A stretch of 64,000 nucleotides of DNA, from the NCBI RefSeq assembly GCF_004138485.1, contig NZ_RYEV01000005.1:372001-436000 (forward strand). Reading direction: 5' to 3'. Positions 18,212-27,700 of this stretch are shown here, piece after piece. The position numbers were made by a program, and so were the translations under genes. Each line of letters opens with the position of its first letter. The first letter of the stretch is position 1. The stretch is from Peristeroidobacter soli. GTDB taxonomy: Bacteria > Pseudomonadota > Gammaproteobacteria > Steroidobacterales > Steroidobacteraceae. The notes below the pieces were generated by a model, which saw only the letters and a list, made by a program, of their open reading frames with translations, was not told where the DNA came from and made no database searches.

Positions 18212-20497
18212 GTGCTTGAACGGATCTCGGCGTCTGGAACGCGTCGATGCCGCTGGACCGGGCTGCTCGTCGGGCTGGCGATCTTGGGCAGCTCGCCGTG
18301 CCGCGCCGAGGGTCCGCCGGTCAAGCTATCCATCCTGGGTGTGCCGGATGGCCAGATAAAACTGTCGGCCGACACCGCAGCGGTCGCATTGACGCTCGGG
18401 GTCGAGGCCAGCGGCAATAAAGACATTTCGGCCACGATCCGGAGCAGTCCGTTGCGCGATGCCAGCGGACACCTCCATCCCCTCGAGCTGAGCGCCGATA
18501 GTGGCCTGGCGTCGCAAGCGGCGGGTCCGGGCACCCGTGCCGAGTTGCCCATCGTCATTCCCGCCGGCCGGGTTGTCACATTCCGGGTGGCGGCAACGCT
18601 CGCCGCGACGGGTCAGTACACCGGCGACATTTCCTTTCTTCACGGCAGTACTCGAGACACCGCCCAGCTGTCGGTGACCCGTGCCGCTCGCGAGCTCGGC
18701 GTCGAAATCCAAGGCATCCAGCCGCTGCGAGCGGTGGCGGCGGTTGGAGGCGACAGCTACGCGCAGCTGCGAATCGTGTTGCAAGAGACCGCGGGGCGCC
18801 CGGTCACGCTCGATGCGCCGATCGTGACCGAGTTTTCACGACGGGAAGCAAACGGCGGCCGCGGACAGGCCAGCCAGCGGCTGCTCATCGGCATTCGGGA
18901 TCCCGGGCCGCTGACGCTTGCGGCGAATCAGTCGTTGCCGCTGTCGTTCATTCTCGCCGAGCTGGAGGGAGCGGGAGAGTACCAGGGCAAGCTGCGAATC
19001 GGCGCGCGCGGCGCCAGGCCCGTGGATGCGGATTTTACCGTCACATTGCGCCAACCGGCCTCGGCCGCCTTCATGGCCATCCTGATCGGCGTCGGCATAT
19101 CGATTGCCTTGCGTTTTCTATCCGAGAGCGTGCGTCCGCGGCTGGTCGAGATGCGGCGGGCTCAATGGTTGCTGCTGGAACTGGAGCGGATGCTGCAGGA
19201 GGCGCGGGATCAGCAAGAGGAGATCGCGACCATTCGCTCGTTGCATCGTGAGGTCAGTGCTCTTCTGCTGACGCTCGAGCTCGGCACGATGGAACCAGGT
19301 GTCCGGGAACAGCTCGATCGGCTGAGCGAGCGTCGCAAACTCACGAACCTGTGGATTTACTGGCGTCGGCGCGTCGCCGGACTGGTACCGAGCTCGCTGC
19401 GGGGCAAATTTCAGGGCGTCATCGTCAGCGTACGCGGCGTGATCTCGTCCGCGGACTCGAATGTTTCGCAGATCGAGCAGGCCAGGCAGCGGTTGCAAGG
19501 CCTCGATGCCCTGATCGAGACGGAACTGCGGCGGCAGCTGACTGCTCACATCGAGGCGCTGCGCAAGAGCATCGAGGCTGCGGTCGCGTCCCGACCGGAA
19601 GGAGCGATTGCAGGCAGCGCCGGCATTCTAACGGCCCGACTCGGTGAGGCTCGCAATCATCTCGGCGAGGACAACGTGCCGGCGGCGCTCGATATCTATA
19701 CAGAGGTGAGCGCAAAGTGGGCTGAGATATTGGTCGACGACCTGATGGAAATCATTGGCGCCGGGGCGCCACCAGGCGTTGCGCCCGATCGCTGGGTCGT
19801 GGAAACGGACGCGTTACGAACTCAGTTGGCAGGCGCGCGTGCGGCTGTCTCGAGCAACGTCGAGCAAGCCATGGCGAGCTATCAGGAGGCATGGGCGCGC
19901 TATACGAGGCTGATCGGAGCGGGTCTGAAGCGCCACATCGAGGCCCTGCGAACCGAGGCGGCCGCCGATCAGGACCTCGACAGGGATGAGCGCGACACCG
20001 TGGTCAGTCTGATTCAAGGTGCTGAGTCGCAGGTGGCGGCGGCGTTGACTGCGGCCAGCGCGGCAAACACGCAAGACACGTTGACACAACTGCTGCAGGC
20101 AGAGCGCGCGACTTTGGAGGCTGAGCGCCGGCTCCATGGTGACAAGCGAGGCGCCATGCTTGCGAGCGAGGCTGCGCCACTGAAGCTCCCCATCGATCTG
20201 CCGCCCCCGCTGGCCGACGCTCACGCGGGTGATCGCGTAGTCACCCGGGAAGACCTGCGCATCAACGTGCGACAGACACGAGCGATCGACGCCGTATTGC
20301 TGGTGGTCACTGTGCTGGTGACCACCGTGCTGGGGCTGATTACGTTGTGGTCGCCCGATGCAACCTGGGGCGGCTGGGAGGACTGGATCATGGCGATGTT
20401 GTGGGGCCTCGGTCTGCATCAATTCACGTTTGCCGGCGTAGCCAACTTGCGCGAGCGACTGACGGGTCAACGCACCAGTGTGACGGTTTCTTCATGA
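18212..20497 (+). CDS. Membrane protein with exported N-terminal region and long helical cytoplasmic part
   Basis: A 761-residue protein of no family I recognise, first gene of the operon. It has a signal/anchor segment (about 17-32), then a beta-rich region to about 280 that looks like tandem Ig-like domains. A membrane helix (287-306, FMAILIGVGISIALRFL) leads to a long Glu/Gln/Arg-rich helical region (about 310-680, partly coiled-coil) and two C-terminal membrane helices (about 694-715 and 725-743). The GTG start has GGGGA 7 bases upstream. The stop overlaps the ATPase gene's ATG (ATGA). Topology suggests an envelope sensor or pore-associated component coupled to the ATPase/VWA/protease genes behind it; that is inference. 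Confidence 0.7.
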   Translation: MLERISASGTRRCRWTGLLVGLAILGSSPCRAEGPPVKLSILGVPDGQIKLSADTAAVALTLGVEASGNKDISATIRSSPLRDASGHLHPLELSADSGLASQAAGPGTRAELPIVIPAGRVVTFRVAATLAATGQYTGDISFLHGSTRDTAQLSVTRAARELGVEIQGIQPLRAVAAVGGDSYAQLRIVLQETAGRPVTLDAPIVTEFSRREANGGRGQASQRLLIGIRDPGPLTLAANQSLPLSFILAELEGAGEYQGKLRIGARGARPVDADFTVTLRQPASAAFMAILIGVGISIALRFLSESVRPRLVEMRRAQWLLLELERMLQEARDQQEEIATIRSLHREVSALLLTLELGTMEPGVREQLDRLSERRKLTNLWIYWRRRVAGLVPSSLRGKFQGVIVSVRGVISSADSNVSQIEQARQRLQGLDALIETELRRQLTAHIEALRKSIEAAVASRPEGAIAGSAGILTARLGEARNHLGEDNVPAALDIYTEVSAKWAEILVDDLMEIIGAGAPPGVAPDRWVVETDALRTQLAGARAAVSSNVEQAMASYQEAWARYTRLIGAGLKRHIEALRTEAAADQDLDRDERDTVVSLIQGAESQVAAALTAASAANTQDTLTQLLQAERATLEAERRLHGDKRGAMLASEAAPLKLPIDLPPPLADAHAGDRVVTREDLRINVRQTRAIDAVLLVVTVLVTTVLGLITLWSPDATWGGWEDWIMAMLWGLGLHQFTFAGVANLRERLTGQRTSVTVSS

Positions 20498-21411
20498 AGA
20501 ATATGAATGTACTGCCCTGGTCCAGCATCGTCGGTCAGACGCAGCTGAAGAACGCGCTCATGATGAGTTACATCGAGCCGCGCATTTCCGGAGTTTTGGT
20601 GAGCGGCGAGCGCGGGGCGGGGAAGTCGACCATCGTGCGTGCTTTCGCCCGCATGGTGAGCGGCACATTGCCGGTGACCTTGCCGATCAATGCCACCGAG
20701 GATCGGGTCGTCGGTGGCTGGGACGTCGGCGAGCTGTTGAAGAGCGTGCCGCGCTGGAAGCCCGGGCTGCTGGAGGAAGCCAATGGCCGCATGCTGTACG
20801 TCGACGAGGTCAATCTGCTCGACGATCACATCGTCAATATCATTCTCGATGTGACCGCCAGCGGTCTGTTGCGCGTCGAACGTGAGTCTCAGACGCGGGA
20901 GTCGCGCGTGCGCTTCACATTGGTCGGCACGATGAATCCGGAGGAGGGTACGCTGCGTCCCCAACTGCTCGACCGTTTCGGTTTGATGGTCGACGTTCGC
21001 GGGCTCGGCGACACCGGCCAGCGCCGGGCAGTACTGGATACAGTGATGCGGTCGGCGGCGGGCATCGACGACGGCGCGCTCGCGAAGGATGAAGCAATGC
21101 GGGTCGAGCTGGAGGATGCGAAAGAAAGAGCCGCTGCGATGAGCGTGCCGGAGCCGGTGCTCGAAGGGTGCGTGGCGCTGGCTCAGCGTTTCCAGGCCGA
21201 CGGTCATCGCGGCGATGTCACACTCGCGCTTGCCAGCCGGGCCCTGGCAGCGCTGCAGAATTCGAATCGAGTCACCCGTGATCATCTTTGCTCGGTCGCG
21301 GCACTGGTGCTGCAACATCGACGCAAGATGCCAGGCCAGCGCGAACTGCTGCCCTGGTCGACCGAAGACGATGCGTCAGTCGCCGAAACACTTTCCGATG
21401 TCCGTGCCTGA
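20494..21411 (+). CDS. BchI/ChlI-like MoxR-family AAA+ ATPase
   Basis: A 305-residue ATPase with Walker A GERGAGKST (38-46), Walker B LYVDEVNLL (D104/E105), a sensor 1 region GTMNPEEG (145-152) and an LLDRFG segment (R161). The whole layout matches the Mg-chelatase I subunit. No BchH or pigment genes are present, so it is read as an AAA+ motor partnered with the BchD-like protein next to it. Its ATG overlaps the preceding stop by 4 bases and its end overlaps the next gene by 14 bases. A longer in-frame start at 20347 would lie inside the upstream gene and is rejected. Confidence 0.9.
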   Translation: MKNMNVLPWSSIVGQTQLKNALMMSYIEPRISGVLVSGERGAGKSTIVRAFARMVSGTLPVTLPINATEDRVVGGWDVGELLKSVPRWKPGLLEEANGRMLYVDEVNLLDDHIVNIILDVTASGLLRVERESQTRESRVRFTLVGTMNPEEGTLRPQLLDRFGLMVDVRGLGDTGQRRAVLDTVMRSAAGIDDGALAKDEAMRVELEDAKERAAAMSVPEPVLEGCVALAQRFQADGHRGDVTLALASRALAALQNSNRVTRDHLCSVAALVLQHRRKMPGQRELLPWSTEDDASVAETLSDVRA

Positions 21412-23215
21412 TCTCGAGCGGCTGATCGATTGCGTCGCTGTTTCCAGCGCCCTCGACGGGCTCCTGGTGTATGGCGCGAGCGGCTCGCAGCTGGAGTCCC
21501 TGGCGGACCGTCTCGCCAGAGGTCTGTTGCAGGCTGGCGCCGAGGCCGTGGATCGTGTGTGGCTCGGAGCCGCCGAAAGCGAGGATTTGCTTTGGGGAGT
21601 GGCGGATCTACCCCAAGGTTGGAATGGCCGCGGCCTGTTGGTGCCGCCGCCGAACACGACTCGCATCGTGATCGTTCCTGATTTGGCTCGCTTGTCGCTC
21701 GCCGCGGCTCGTGCGGGTGTGACCATGCTGGGCGCATCGCACGTGCGAATCGAGCGTCGTGGTCGCAGCAGTGTGGTTCCGGTCCATCATCGATGGATTG
21801 CCTCGCTTCCGGACGCAACGGGTTCCAGTGTTTCCAGACATCTGGTCGACCGGTTTCCCGTGCGCATTCGAATGCCCGTTCGACCGATCGTGAGTCGCCT
21901 CGATATTTTGCGAGAGGCGCTGACCCACCCGGAGCAACGCGCTCTACCGGGACCGAGCCAGGGGGTGAGGGAGCGAGGTGGCGCCCGAATCGTGACGGAT
22001 GAGGCGATCGAGCAAACGATGAGCTGCATGGCCAGCAACGTGAGCGGTAACGTTCGCGAGTCCCTGGCGTTATTGGAAGTCGCGAAGGCGCTGGCTCTGC
22101 TCGACGCGAAGCCGAGCGTCGATGCGAACACCGTGCGTGAAGCGGCCCGACTATTGGACCTGGGCAAGCAGTCGGACCGAGACGAGGCAGCGGCGGATTC
22201 CGCCGGGGCATCGGCGACGCCGAGCTCCCTGGGAGCGAGCGCGGATTTCACCAGGCCCGATCCGATGCTCGTCACTCCCGTCGATGAGTGTGGGGCGAGT
22301 AACACGGAGCCGAATGTCCGGCTTGCAACGGCCGGTGACGCGTTGCTCGGCACGGATTCGCAGATCGATGGAGCCGACGCGCCCGCTGGCGCATCACCCC
22401 AGGCTGAAACGCTGCCGCCTCATGAGTACGCGTCGTTGCGAATGCCCTGGCGGCTTGCTCAGGTCGCCTCGTCGGGGCGAGGCACGATCATCGGCACCCG
22501 GCGTGCCGAGACGACGCGCGATCTGGCCATCGTGGATACTTTGTTTGCCGCCGCGCCCATGCAGTCGCTGCGCAGGGCGGCGTTGGAGCAACCACCGACC
22601 GATATCATTTTGCGTCGGAGCGATCTGCGTTCCTATCGTCGCGTCCCGCTGGCGACGGAGCTGTTCGTATTGGTGATCGACTACACCAGCGTCGTCGACC
22701 GCGAATGGCTCGATAGCCTGATCCCTTTCTTGCGGCATGCGTATGCGGCGCGAGCGAAAGTCTGCGTGATCAAAGTGGGAGCCAAGGACGCAACCAATCC
22801 GCTGCGTGCGGAACGGGTTCTCGCCCGCAATGTGCTGGTGCCCGGTATCGCCGCGCTGCTCGATGCACCTGCCGGTTCTGCCACGCCTCTCGCCGACGGC
22901 TTGTCTCTGGCGTTGCAAGCGATTCAACAGTCGTTCGGGCATGGCAGAGTTGCCGCCAGGCGCGCGACGCTAGTCGTCGTTACGGACGGTCGCGGCAATG
23001 TCACATTGAAAGCGAGCCGCGAGGGTTGTCTGACGGAGCGGGTCGGCCGGCAAGGGATCGAGGATGCGAGAAGTGTTGCTCGCGATCTGCGAGCGTTGAC
23101 GCACACGAAGCGGGTTCTCATCAATCCAGGGCCGACGTTGTTGCGCGACTTGCCGTTGGCGCTCGCGGCGGCGCTCGACGCGGAAATCGTTCGAGTGACG
23201 GATCATCATGGGTGA
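21398..23215 (+). CDS. BchD-like protein: degenerate ATPase domain plus VWA domain
   Basis: A 605-residue protein. The N-terminal roughly 230 residues look like an inactive AAA+ domain: the P-loop position reads YGASGSQLES, without the Walker lysine. A low-complexity linker (about 275-350) leads to a VWA domain (about 420-605). The metal-site motif is altered: DYTSV at 428-432 instead of DxSxS, while T496 (TPLAD) and D530 (VVTDGRGN) are kept. This is the layout of the Mg-chelatase D subunit, which docks on the I-type ATPase encoded just upstream. An in-frame ATG at 21371 is an alternative start. The 3' end overlaps the CHAT gene by 8 bases. Confidence 0.82.
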   Translation: MSVPDLERLIDCVAVSSALDGLLVYGASGSQLESLADRLARGLLQAGAEAVDRVWLGAAESEDLLWGVADLPQGWNGRGLLVPPPNTTRIVIVPDLARLSLAAARAGVTMLGASHVRIERRGRSSVVPVHHRWIASLPDATGSSVSRHLVDRFPVRIRMPVRPIVSRLDILREALTHPEQRALPGPSQGVRERGGARIVTDEAIEQTMSCMASNVSGNVRESLALLEVAKALALLDAKPSVDANTVREAARLLDLGKQSDRDEAAADSAGASATPSSLGASADFTRPDPMLVTPVDECGASNTEPNVRLATAGDALLGTDSQIDGADAPAGASPQAETLPPHEYASLRMPWRLAQVASSGRGTIIGTRRAETTRDLAIVDTLFAAAPMQSLRRAALEQPPTDIILRRSDLRSYRRVPLATELFVLVIDYTSVVDREWLDSLIPFLRHAYAARAKVCVIKVGAKDATNPLRAERVLARNVLVPGIAALLDAPAGSATPLADGLSLALQAIQQSFGHGRVAARRATLVVVTDGRGNVTLKASREGCLTERVGRQGIEDARSVARDLRALTHTKRVLINPGPTLLRDLPLALAAALDAEIVRVTDHHG

Positions 23216-24773
23216 GCGGGGCGATGCCACGATCGCCAGTGCCAAGGGCGCCGCGCCACGGCGGCCTACGCCCGTACGGCCACCGAAACGCGTCTATGTC
23301 GTGCCCAGTCTGGACCTGGCCGAATCCAGCGACGGCGAGGTCCCCGAGGGCGCCGATGACCGGATGGATCTCGGGCACGACTATGAAGTGATACTGACGT
23401 TGCAGAGCTCTGAAGCTGCGCCAGATGCGATCGCGATAGAGGGGGACACCTCCATGTCGCTGGTGTGGCAGGGCGCAGCGGCGCTGGAGGTTCTGGAGCC
23501 GGAGCTGCTGGTGGGGCCGAGCGACGTGGACAATGGCGCGTGCCAGTGGACCTTTACCGTGCGTGTGCCCCGGACGGCCGCACGCTGCATAGGGCAGTTC
23601 GGTCTCAAGGTCGCCCGGGAGCGAACGCTTCGCGAGTTGTCGAAGATCGCGATAAGCGGCAACTACTATGCGCCGCCGGCCGAGCTCGGTGAACGGGCGC
23701 ACGTGAATCTGGCGTTCGAGCCCGATGAGCGCTTCGCGATAATCAATGTCACGGCGAACGGCGATGCTCTGGACCTCAGTTGCTATCATGCGAAGACGGG
23801 TCACGTCACCACGACCATTCCTCAGCCGCCGCTGAGCCTGGTCGATGTCGAGCGCGATGGCGGCAGCGCCATGAATGTATATACGAGCGTGCTCGAATAC
23901 TCTCGGGCATCCATCCACGGTCTGCTTCGATGGCTCAATCGGGTGATCGAGTGCACTCAGGGTCAGGTGTCTCTTCTGATCTGCGAGCACGCCGACTCGC
24001 GAGTGCCCTGGGAGATGCTGGTGCTGCGCCAGGGCGGGATGCCGCTCGGGGCATTGATCGAGGTTACGCGGTGGACCGCGGTGTTCAACTTTTCCGAGGC
24101 CGTGCGTCTCGATCCCCAGGAACGACGTCACTTGCGCGGCGGAGTCGTACGATATATCGATGCCGTTCGCTTGAAGCATGCCGCCGCCGAAGTCGGCGAG
24201 CTGGACAGCTGCGAGCACGTCGAATGCGAATCCAATGCCAAGCTGGTCAAGACCCTGCGGACGCTGCCGCCGGACATCGCGATGGTGTTCATGGCCTGTC
24301 ACGGCGTGCCTGCCTGCGACGCGGAGCACCGCAAGGAGCTGCGGAAAGCGAACCTGAAGAGCGGCGCGGTCAACTCGCTCGACTTCGAAGTCCTCGATGC
24401 GCCCAAGATGCGTCCGGCGATGATCGTCAATGCCTGTCACTCCGCGCGGTTGACGCGCACGCGGCTGGGAGTCGCCGGTTTGCCCGCGTTCTTTCTGTCC
24501 TATTTCAGCGAAACATTTGTCGGCACGCTGGGCGCCGTCGACGACCGGCACGCCGCCGAGATCGGCGCGAAGCTGCTCAGACAGGCGCGTCGTCCGGATG
24601 GTGTCCGGCTCGCGAAATTCCTGCGTGAGTTGCGCGAAGACGCGGTGAAGAATTTCGACGGAGAAACCGGCGCCGCGCGCTTCGTCAGTTCCTTCATGTA
24701 CGTCCAGTACGGTTCGGTGGGATTCTCGGTGGGACTCAAGGAGCGCGGAGCAAAGGGTGACCGCAATGGATGA
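23208..24773 (+). CDS. CHAT-domain protease (caspase-like)
   Basis: A 521-residue protein. The N-terminal half (about 25-210) appears beta-rich and is of unknown type. The C-terminal half matches the CHAT family of clan CD cysteine proteases. Its features are the entry motif DSRVPWEML (263-271), the catalytic His in MACHG (H365) and the catalytic Cys in IVNACHSA (C410). CHAT proteases are known effectors in bacterial defence, for example those cleaving gasdermins or acting with type III CRISPR. No gasdermin gene is adjacent. The ATG overlaps the VWA gene by 8 bases, and the end overlaps the next gene by 8, so it is embedded in the coupled operon. Confidence 0.87.
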   Translation: MGERGDATIASAKGAAPRRPTPVRPPKRVYVVPSLDLAESSDGEVPEGADDRMDLGHDYEVILTLQSSEAAPDAIAIEGDTSMSLVWQGAAALEVLEPELLVGPSDVDNGACQWTFTVRVPRTAARCIGQFGLKVARERTLRELSKIAISGNYYAPPAELGERAHVNLAFEPDERFAIINVTANGDALDLSCYHAKTGHVTTTIPQPPLSLVDVERDGGSAMNVYTSVLEYSRASIHGLLRWLNRVIECTQGQVSLLICEHADSRVPWEMLVLRQGGMPLGALIEVTRWTAVFNFSEAVRLDPQERRHLRGGVVRYIDAVRLKHAAAEVGELDSCEHVECESNAKLVKTLRTLPPDIAMVFMACHGVPACDAEHRKELRKANLKSGAVNSLDFEVLDAPKMRPAMIVNACHSARLTRTRLGVAGLPAFFLSYFSETFVGTLGAVDDRHAAEIGAKLLRQARRPDGVRLAKFLRELREDAVKNFDGETGAARFVSSFMYVQYGSVGFSVGLKERGAKGDRNG

Positions 24774-27700
24774 GCACATCCCACTGCAATTTCGCATCAA
24801 CTATCCGCGCAAGCCCAGGGCGGGGGTGCGCTATCTCATCTCGGTCGACGTCGATTGCGACCTGCGGTCCGGGCAGTGGCCGTACGCGGAGGAGGAATAT
24901 CCCGTCACTTGTTTTCTCGATGCCGGGCCGGCGTTCGTGCAGGAGTCCGCCGGCGATTCCACCATCGTCGTGCATCGGTTCGGGGGCTCGTATGGCCCGG
25001 CCAAATTCTGGGTCACGGCGCGGGAGCCCGGTCCGGCCAATATTCGCTATGTGCTGGTGAATCGCGCGGGCGTGCCGATTGTGAGCCGCAGCGCGGCGGT
25101 GGATGTTGTCGAGCAGGCGCGCCCGCAGGTGGTGGTCGATGCCGGAAGGGACCTGGTCGAGTCGATTTCGCGGCCAGTCCCGCAGCCCGCCGCCAGGCCG
25201 GCATCAGCTCGAGTGTTTCGCTGGTTACATCTGGGCGATCTGCATTATCGCGTCCGGGATGGCTGGTCCGCGCAGCCGCTCATCGACGATGTCTGCCGCC
25301 ATCTGAGCGCGGACCGCCCCATCGACGCCGTCATCGTGACCGGCGATCTCACGATGCATGCCGGTGAGGAGCAGTTCGTCGGGGTGGGGGACCTTCTGTT
25401 CGAGCTGAGAAGCTCGATCCAGAAGTTGCAGCAAGCCTGGCCGGCGCTGATCGTCGTCCCCGGCAATCATGATGGCGAGCATAGAATCCCCTTCGATCGC
25501 GACGGACTCGGGGCCAGGATCGCGGACGGTCAGGAGCGAACCGCCGATTTCTGGAGCAATGAACAGGATCCGCAGCGGCAAAGCGTCGCGCGGGCGTTCT
25601 ACAACTATGAATCCTGGCGGCGTCGGGCCGAATCGCTCGGCGGTAACGTCCGCGGCCTGTTGCCGGGCGACTTCGCAATCAGCCGTGAGATCAACGGCAT
25701 TCGCGTCGGCATCGTTGGATTGAATGATTCTTCGATGTCGCCCTTCAGGACGTTCGGCGGCAATTCCGCATCGCTGGATCGCAAGCAGCTCGATGCGGTG
25801 TGTGGCGATGTGGCTGAGTGGGCCAGCCGCCACGAGCTGCGCATCCTGCTCACTCACCACGCTCCTCCGCAATTCTCACCGCAGACGCGTCAACATTTCC
25901 TGACCGACTTCGCGCCGCGTTGGCTGTTCGACGTGCGGTTGTATGCGTCCTGGCAGGGGAAGGATCCGGTCATCGACGACGGTCACGAGTATGCCATCGG
26001 CTGCAACGCGGCTCCGAAGAGCGAGGCCTGGGATTCCGGCGTGCGCGCCTATCGGATCGGCGAAGCGATCCTCGATGCGGAAGAAATCACGGTACGAGTA
26101 CAGGGCCGTCAGCTGCGGCGCGCCGGTTGGACTCCCGATGTCTCCGATCGAACTGATAGCGATGGCGTACGGTCGGCACACCTGGGCGCGCGGCCTGCGC
26201 TGCCGGTGGCTTTGCCGGTGTCCACAGCTCCGGTGAGGAAACGGCACGCGCTGTTGGCGGGCGTGGGCGAAGTTGCCTCGCAGGAGCTGCCGCGGCTTCA
26301 CTCGGCCGCGAGCGACGCGTATGCATTGACCATAGAATTGAGCCGCCTGGGCTACGCGAGCACGCAGTTGCTGTCGGACACGAGTGCGACGTCGAGCAAC
26401 ATACTGAAGACCCTCGATGAGCTGTATGCGAGCAGCGATCCGGACGATTTGATGCTGTTGTTCTTTGCGGGCCACGCCATTGCTCGGGATGGCACGACAG
26501 TGCTCGCGGCTCACGACTGGAGTGCAGCCGGCGGCGGCGTGGTGTTGGAGAATATTCTTGGATCGGCGCGCAAGGCAGGTCGTCGACTGCTGGTGCTGAC
26601 AAACGTTGGGCCAGTATCGGTGCGCTCAGTGCCGGCCGGCACCGGTGTGATCGCGAACTGGGCTCCCGCTGTCAAATCTGACCGGGGCCTGCCATTGCCG
26701 CTGGCCGGGATATTGCTCAAAGCCACCACCCCGCCTGTCTCCGTGTCGGAATTTGCACGCGTGGTCGAGGATGCGGGCGACAGTTCTGCGTTCGTGAAAC
26801 TCAGTTCTGAAATCGAGCCGCTGATCCTGGCCGAAGCGGAGCGGAAGCCGGCGTCCGGTGATCGAGCGCAACAACTGCTCGAACGTTTTCGCAAGACCCA
26901 TTCGCCAACGATGCTGGCTCGCGCCGGCTTGCTGGCAGTGGAGCGCCGGGCGCCATCGCGTGTCGATCCGGCGCTCTGGAACGCTTTGGCAGAGGGCGGG
27001 CTCGTCGTCGACTCACCCGATCGAGGCTGGGACTTCGTCGTGGGGGTACAGCAGCTGCTGCAGTCGGTTGCGGACCGGGAGTTGTTCGTGGGAATGACGC
27101 TGCTGTGGGTCGGCAACCCCGATCACGAACTGCGCGACTCTTTGTCCGATCTCATTGACCGCGGCGCGAAGATTTACTTTGCCAGCGATACGAATAAAGC
27201 GGCGCCTGAGCTGCGCAAACGTGACATCAATATCGTGGTGGTGGAGCGACCTGATGGCCACATCGATGAAAGCCTCTATCGGGCCGCCGAGCTCATCAGG
27301 GAGGGCTGGCGGCTACCTGTGCTGCTGTTCAGCGCGCGATTTTTCTCCGAGAATGTTCAGGCGCGGATCAGTGCGATGAACTATGGAATGTTTGCGTGCG
27401 CGAGCGACTGGTCGGAGCTGTTCGAGTGGATATGCGAGGCGGCGGGGCGCACGATCAGTGCGCCACTGACCGCAGATCAGAGATTCTTGCTCGCGCGTGT
27501 TCGCGGCGCGGGCGTGCGCGCACGTGACGGGTTGATCGAAGACCCTGAATTCATCGCGCAGGGCCTGCTGCGCGTTACTGAGAACAGAGAGCTGGCGTTC
27601 GATGAGTATTTGAGAGTCATGCGTGCCGTGGCCGAGGCGAGTGCCTGTCAGATCATTCAATTGGTCGATGAGCAACCTGTCGTCATCGCTTCGCGATCAA

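Noticed and set aside
15897-18359. Long open frame (820 codons) opposite fdoG
   Set aside because: Antisense of a certain gene, composition typical of GC-rich shadow frames.
18212-20497. Gasdermin-like target of the CHAT protease
   Set aside because: The protein has a signal segment and several membrane helices and does not look like a bacterial gasdermin.
20494-23215. Genuine magnesium or cobalt chelatase I and D subunits
   Set aside because: No large H/N subunit or tetrapyrrole genes nearby; VWA and P-loop sites are altered, and the operon carries a protease.
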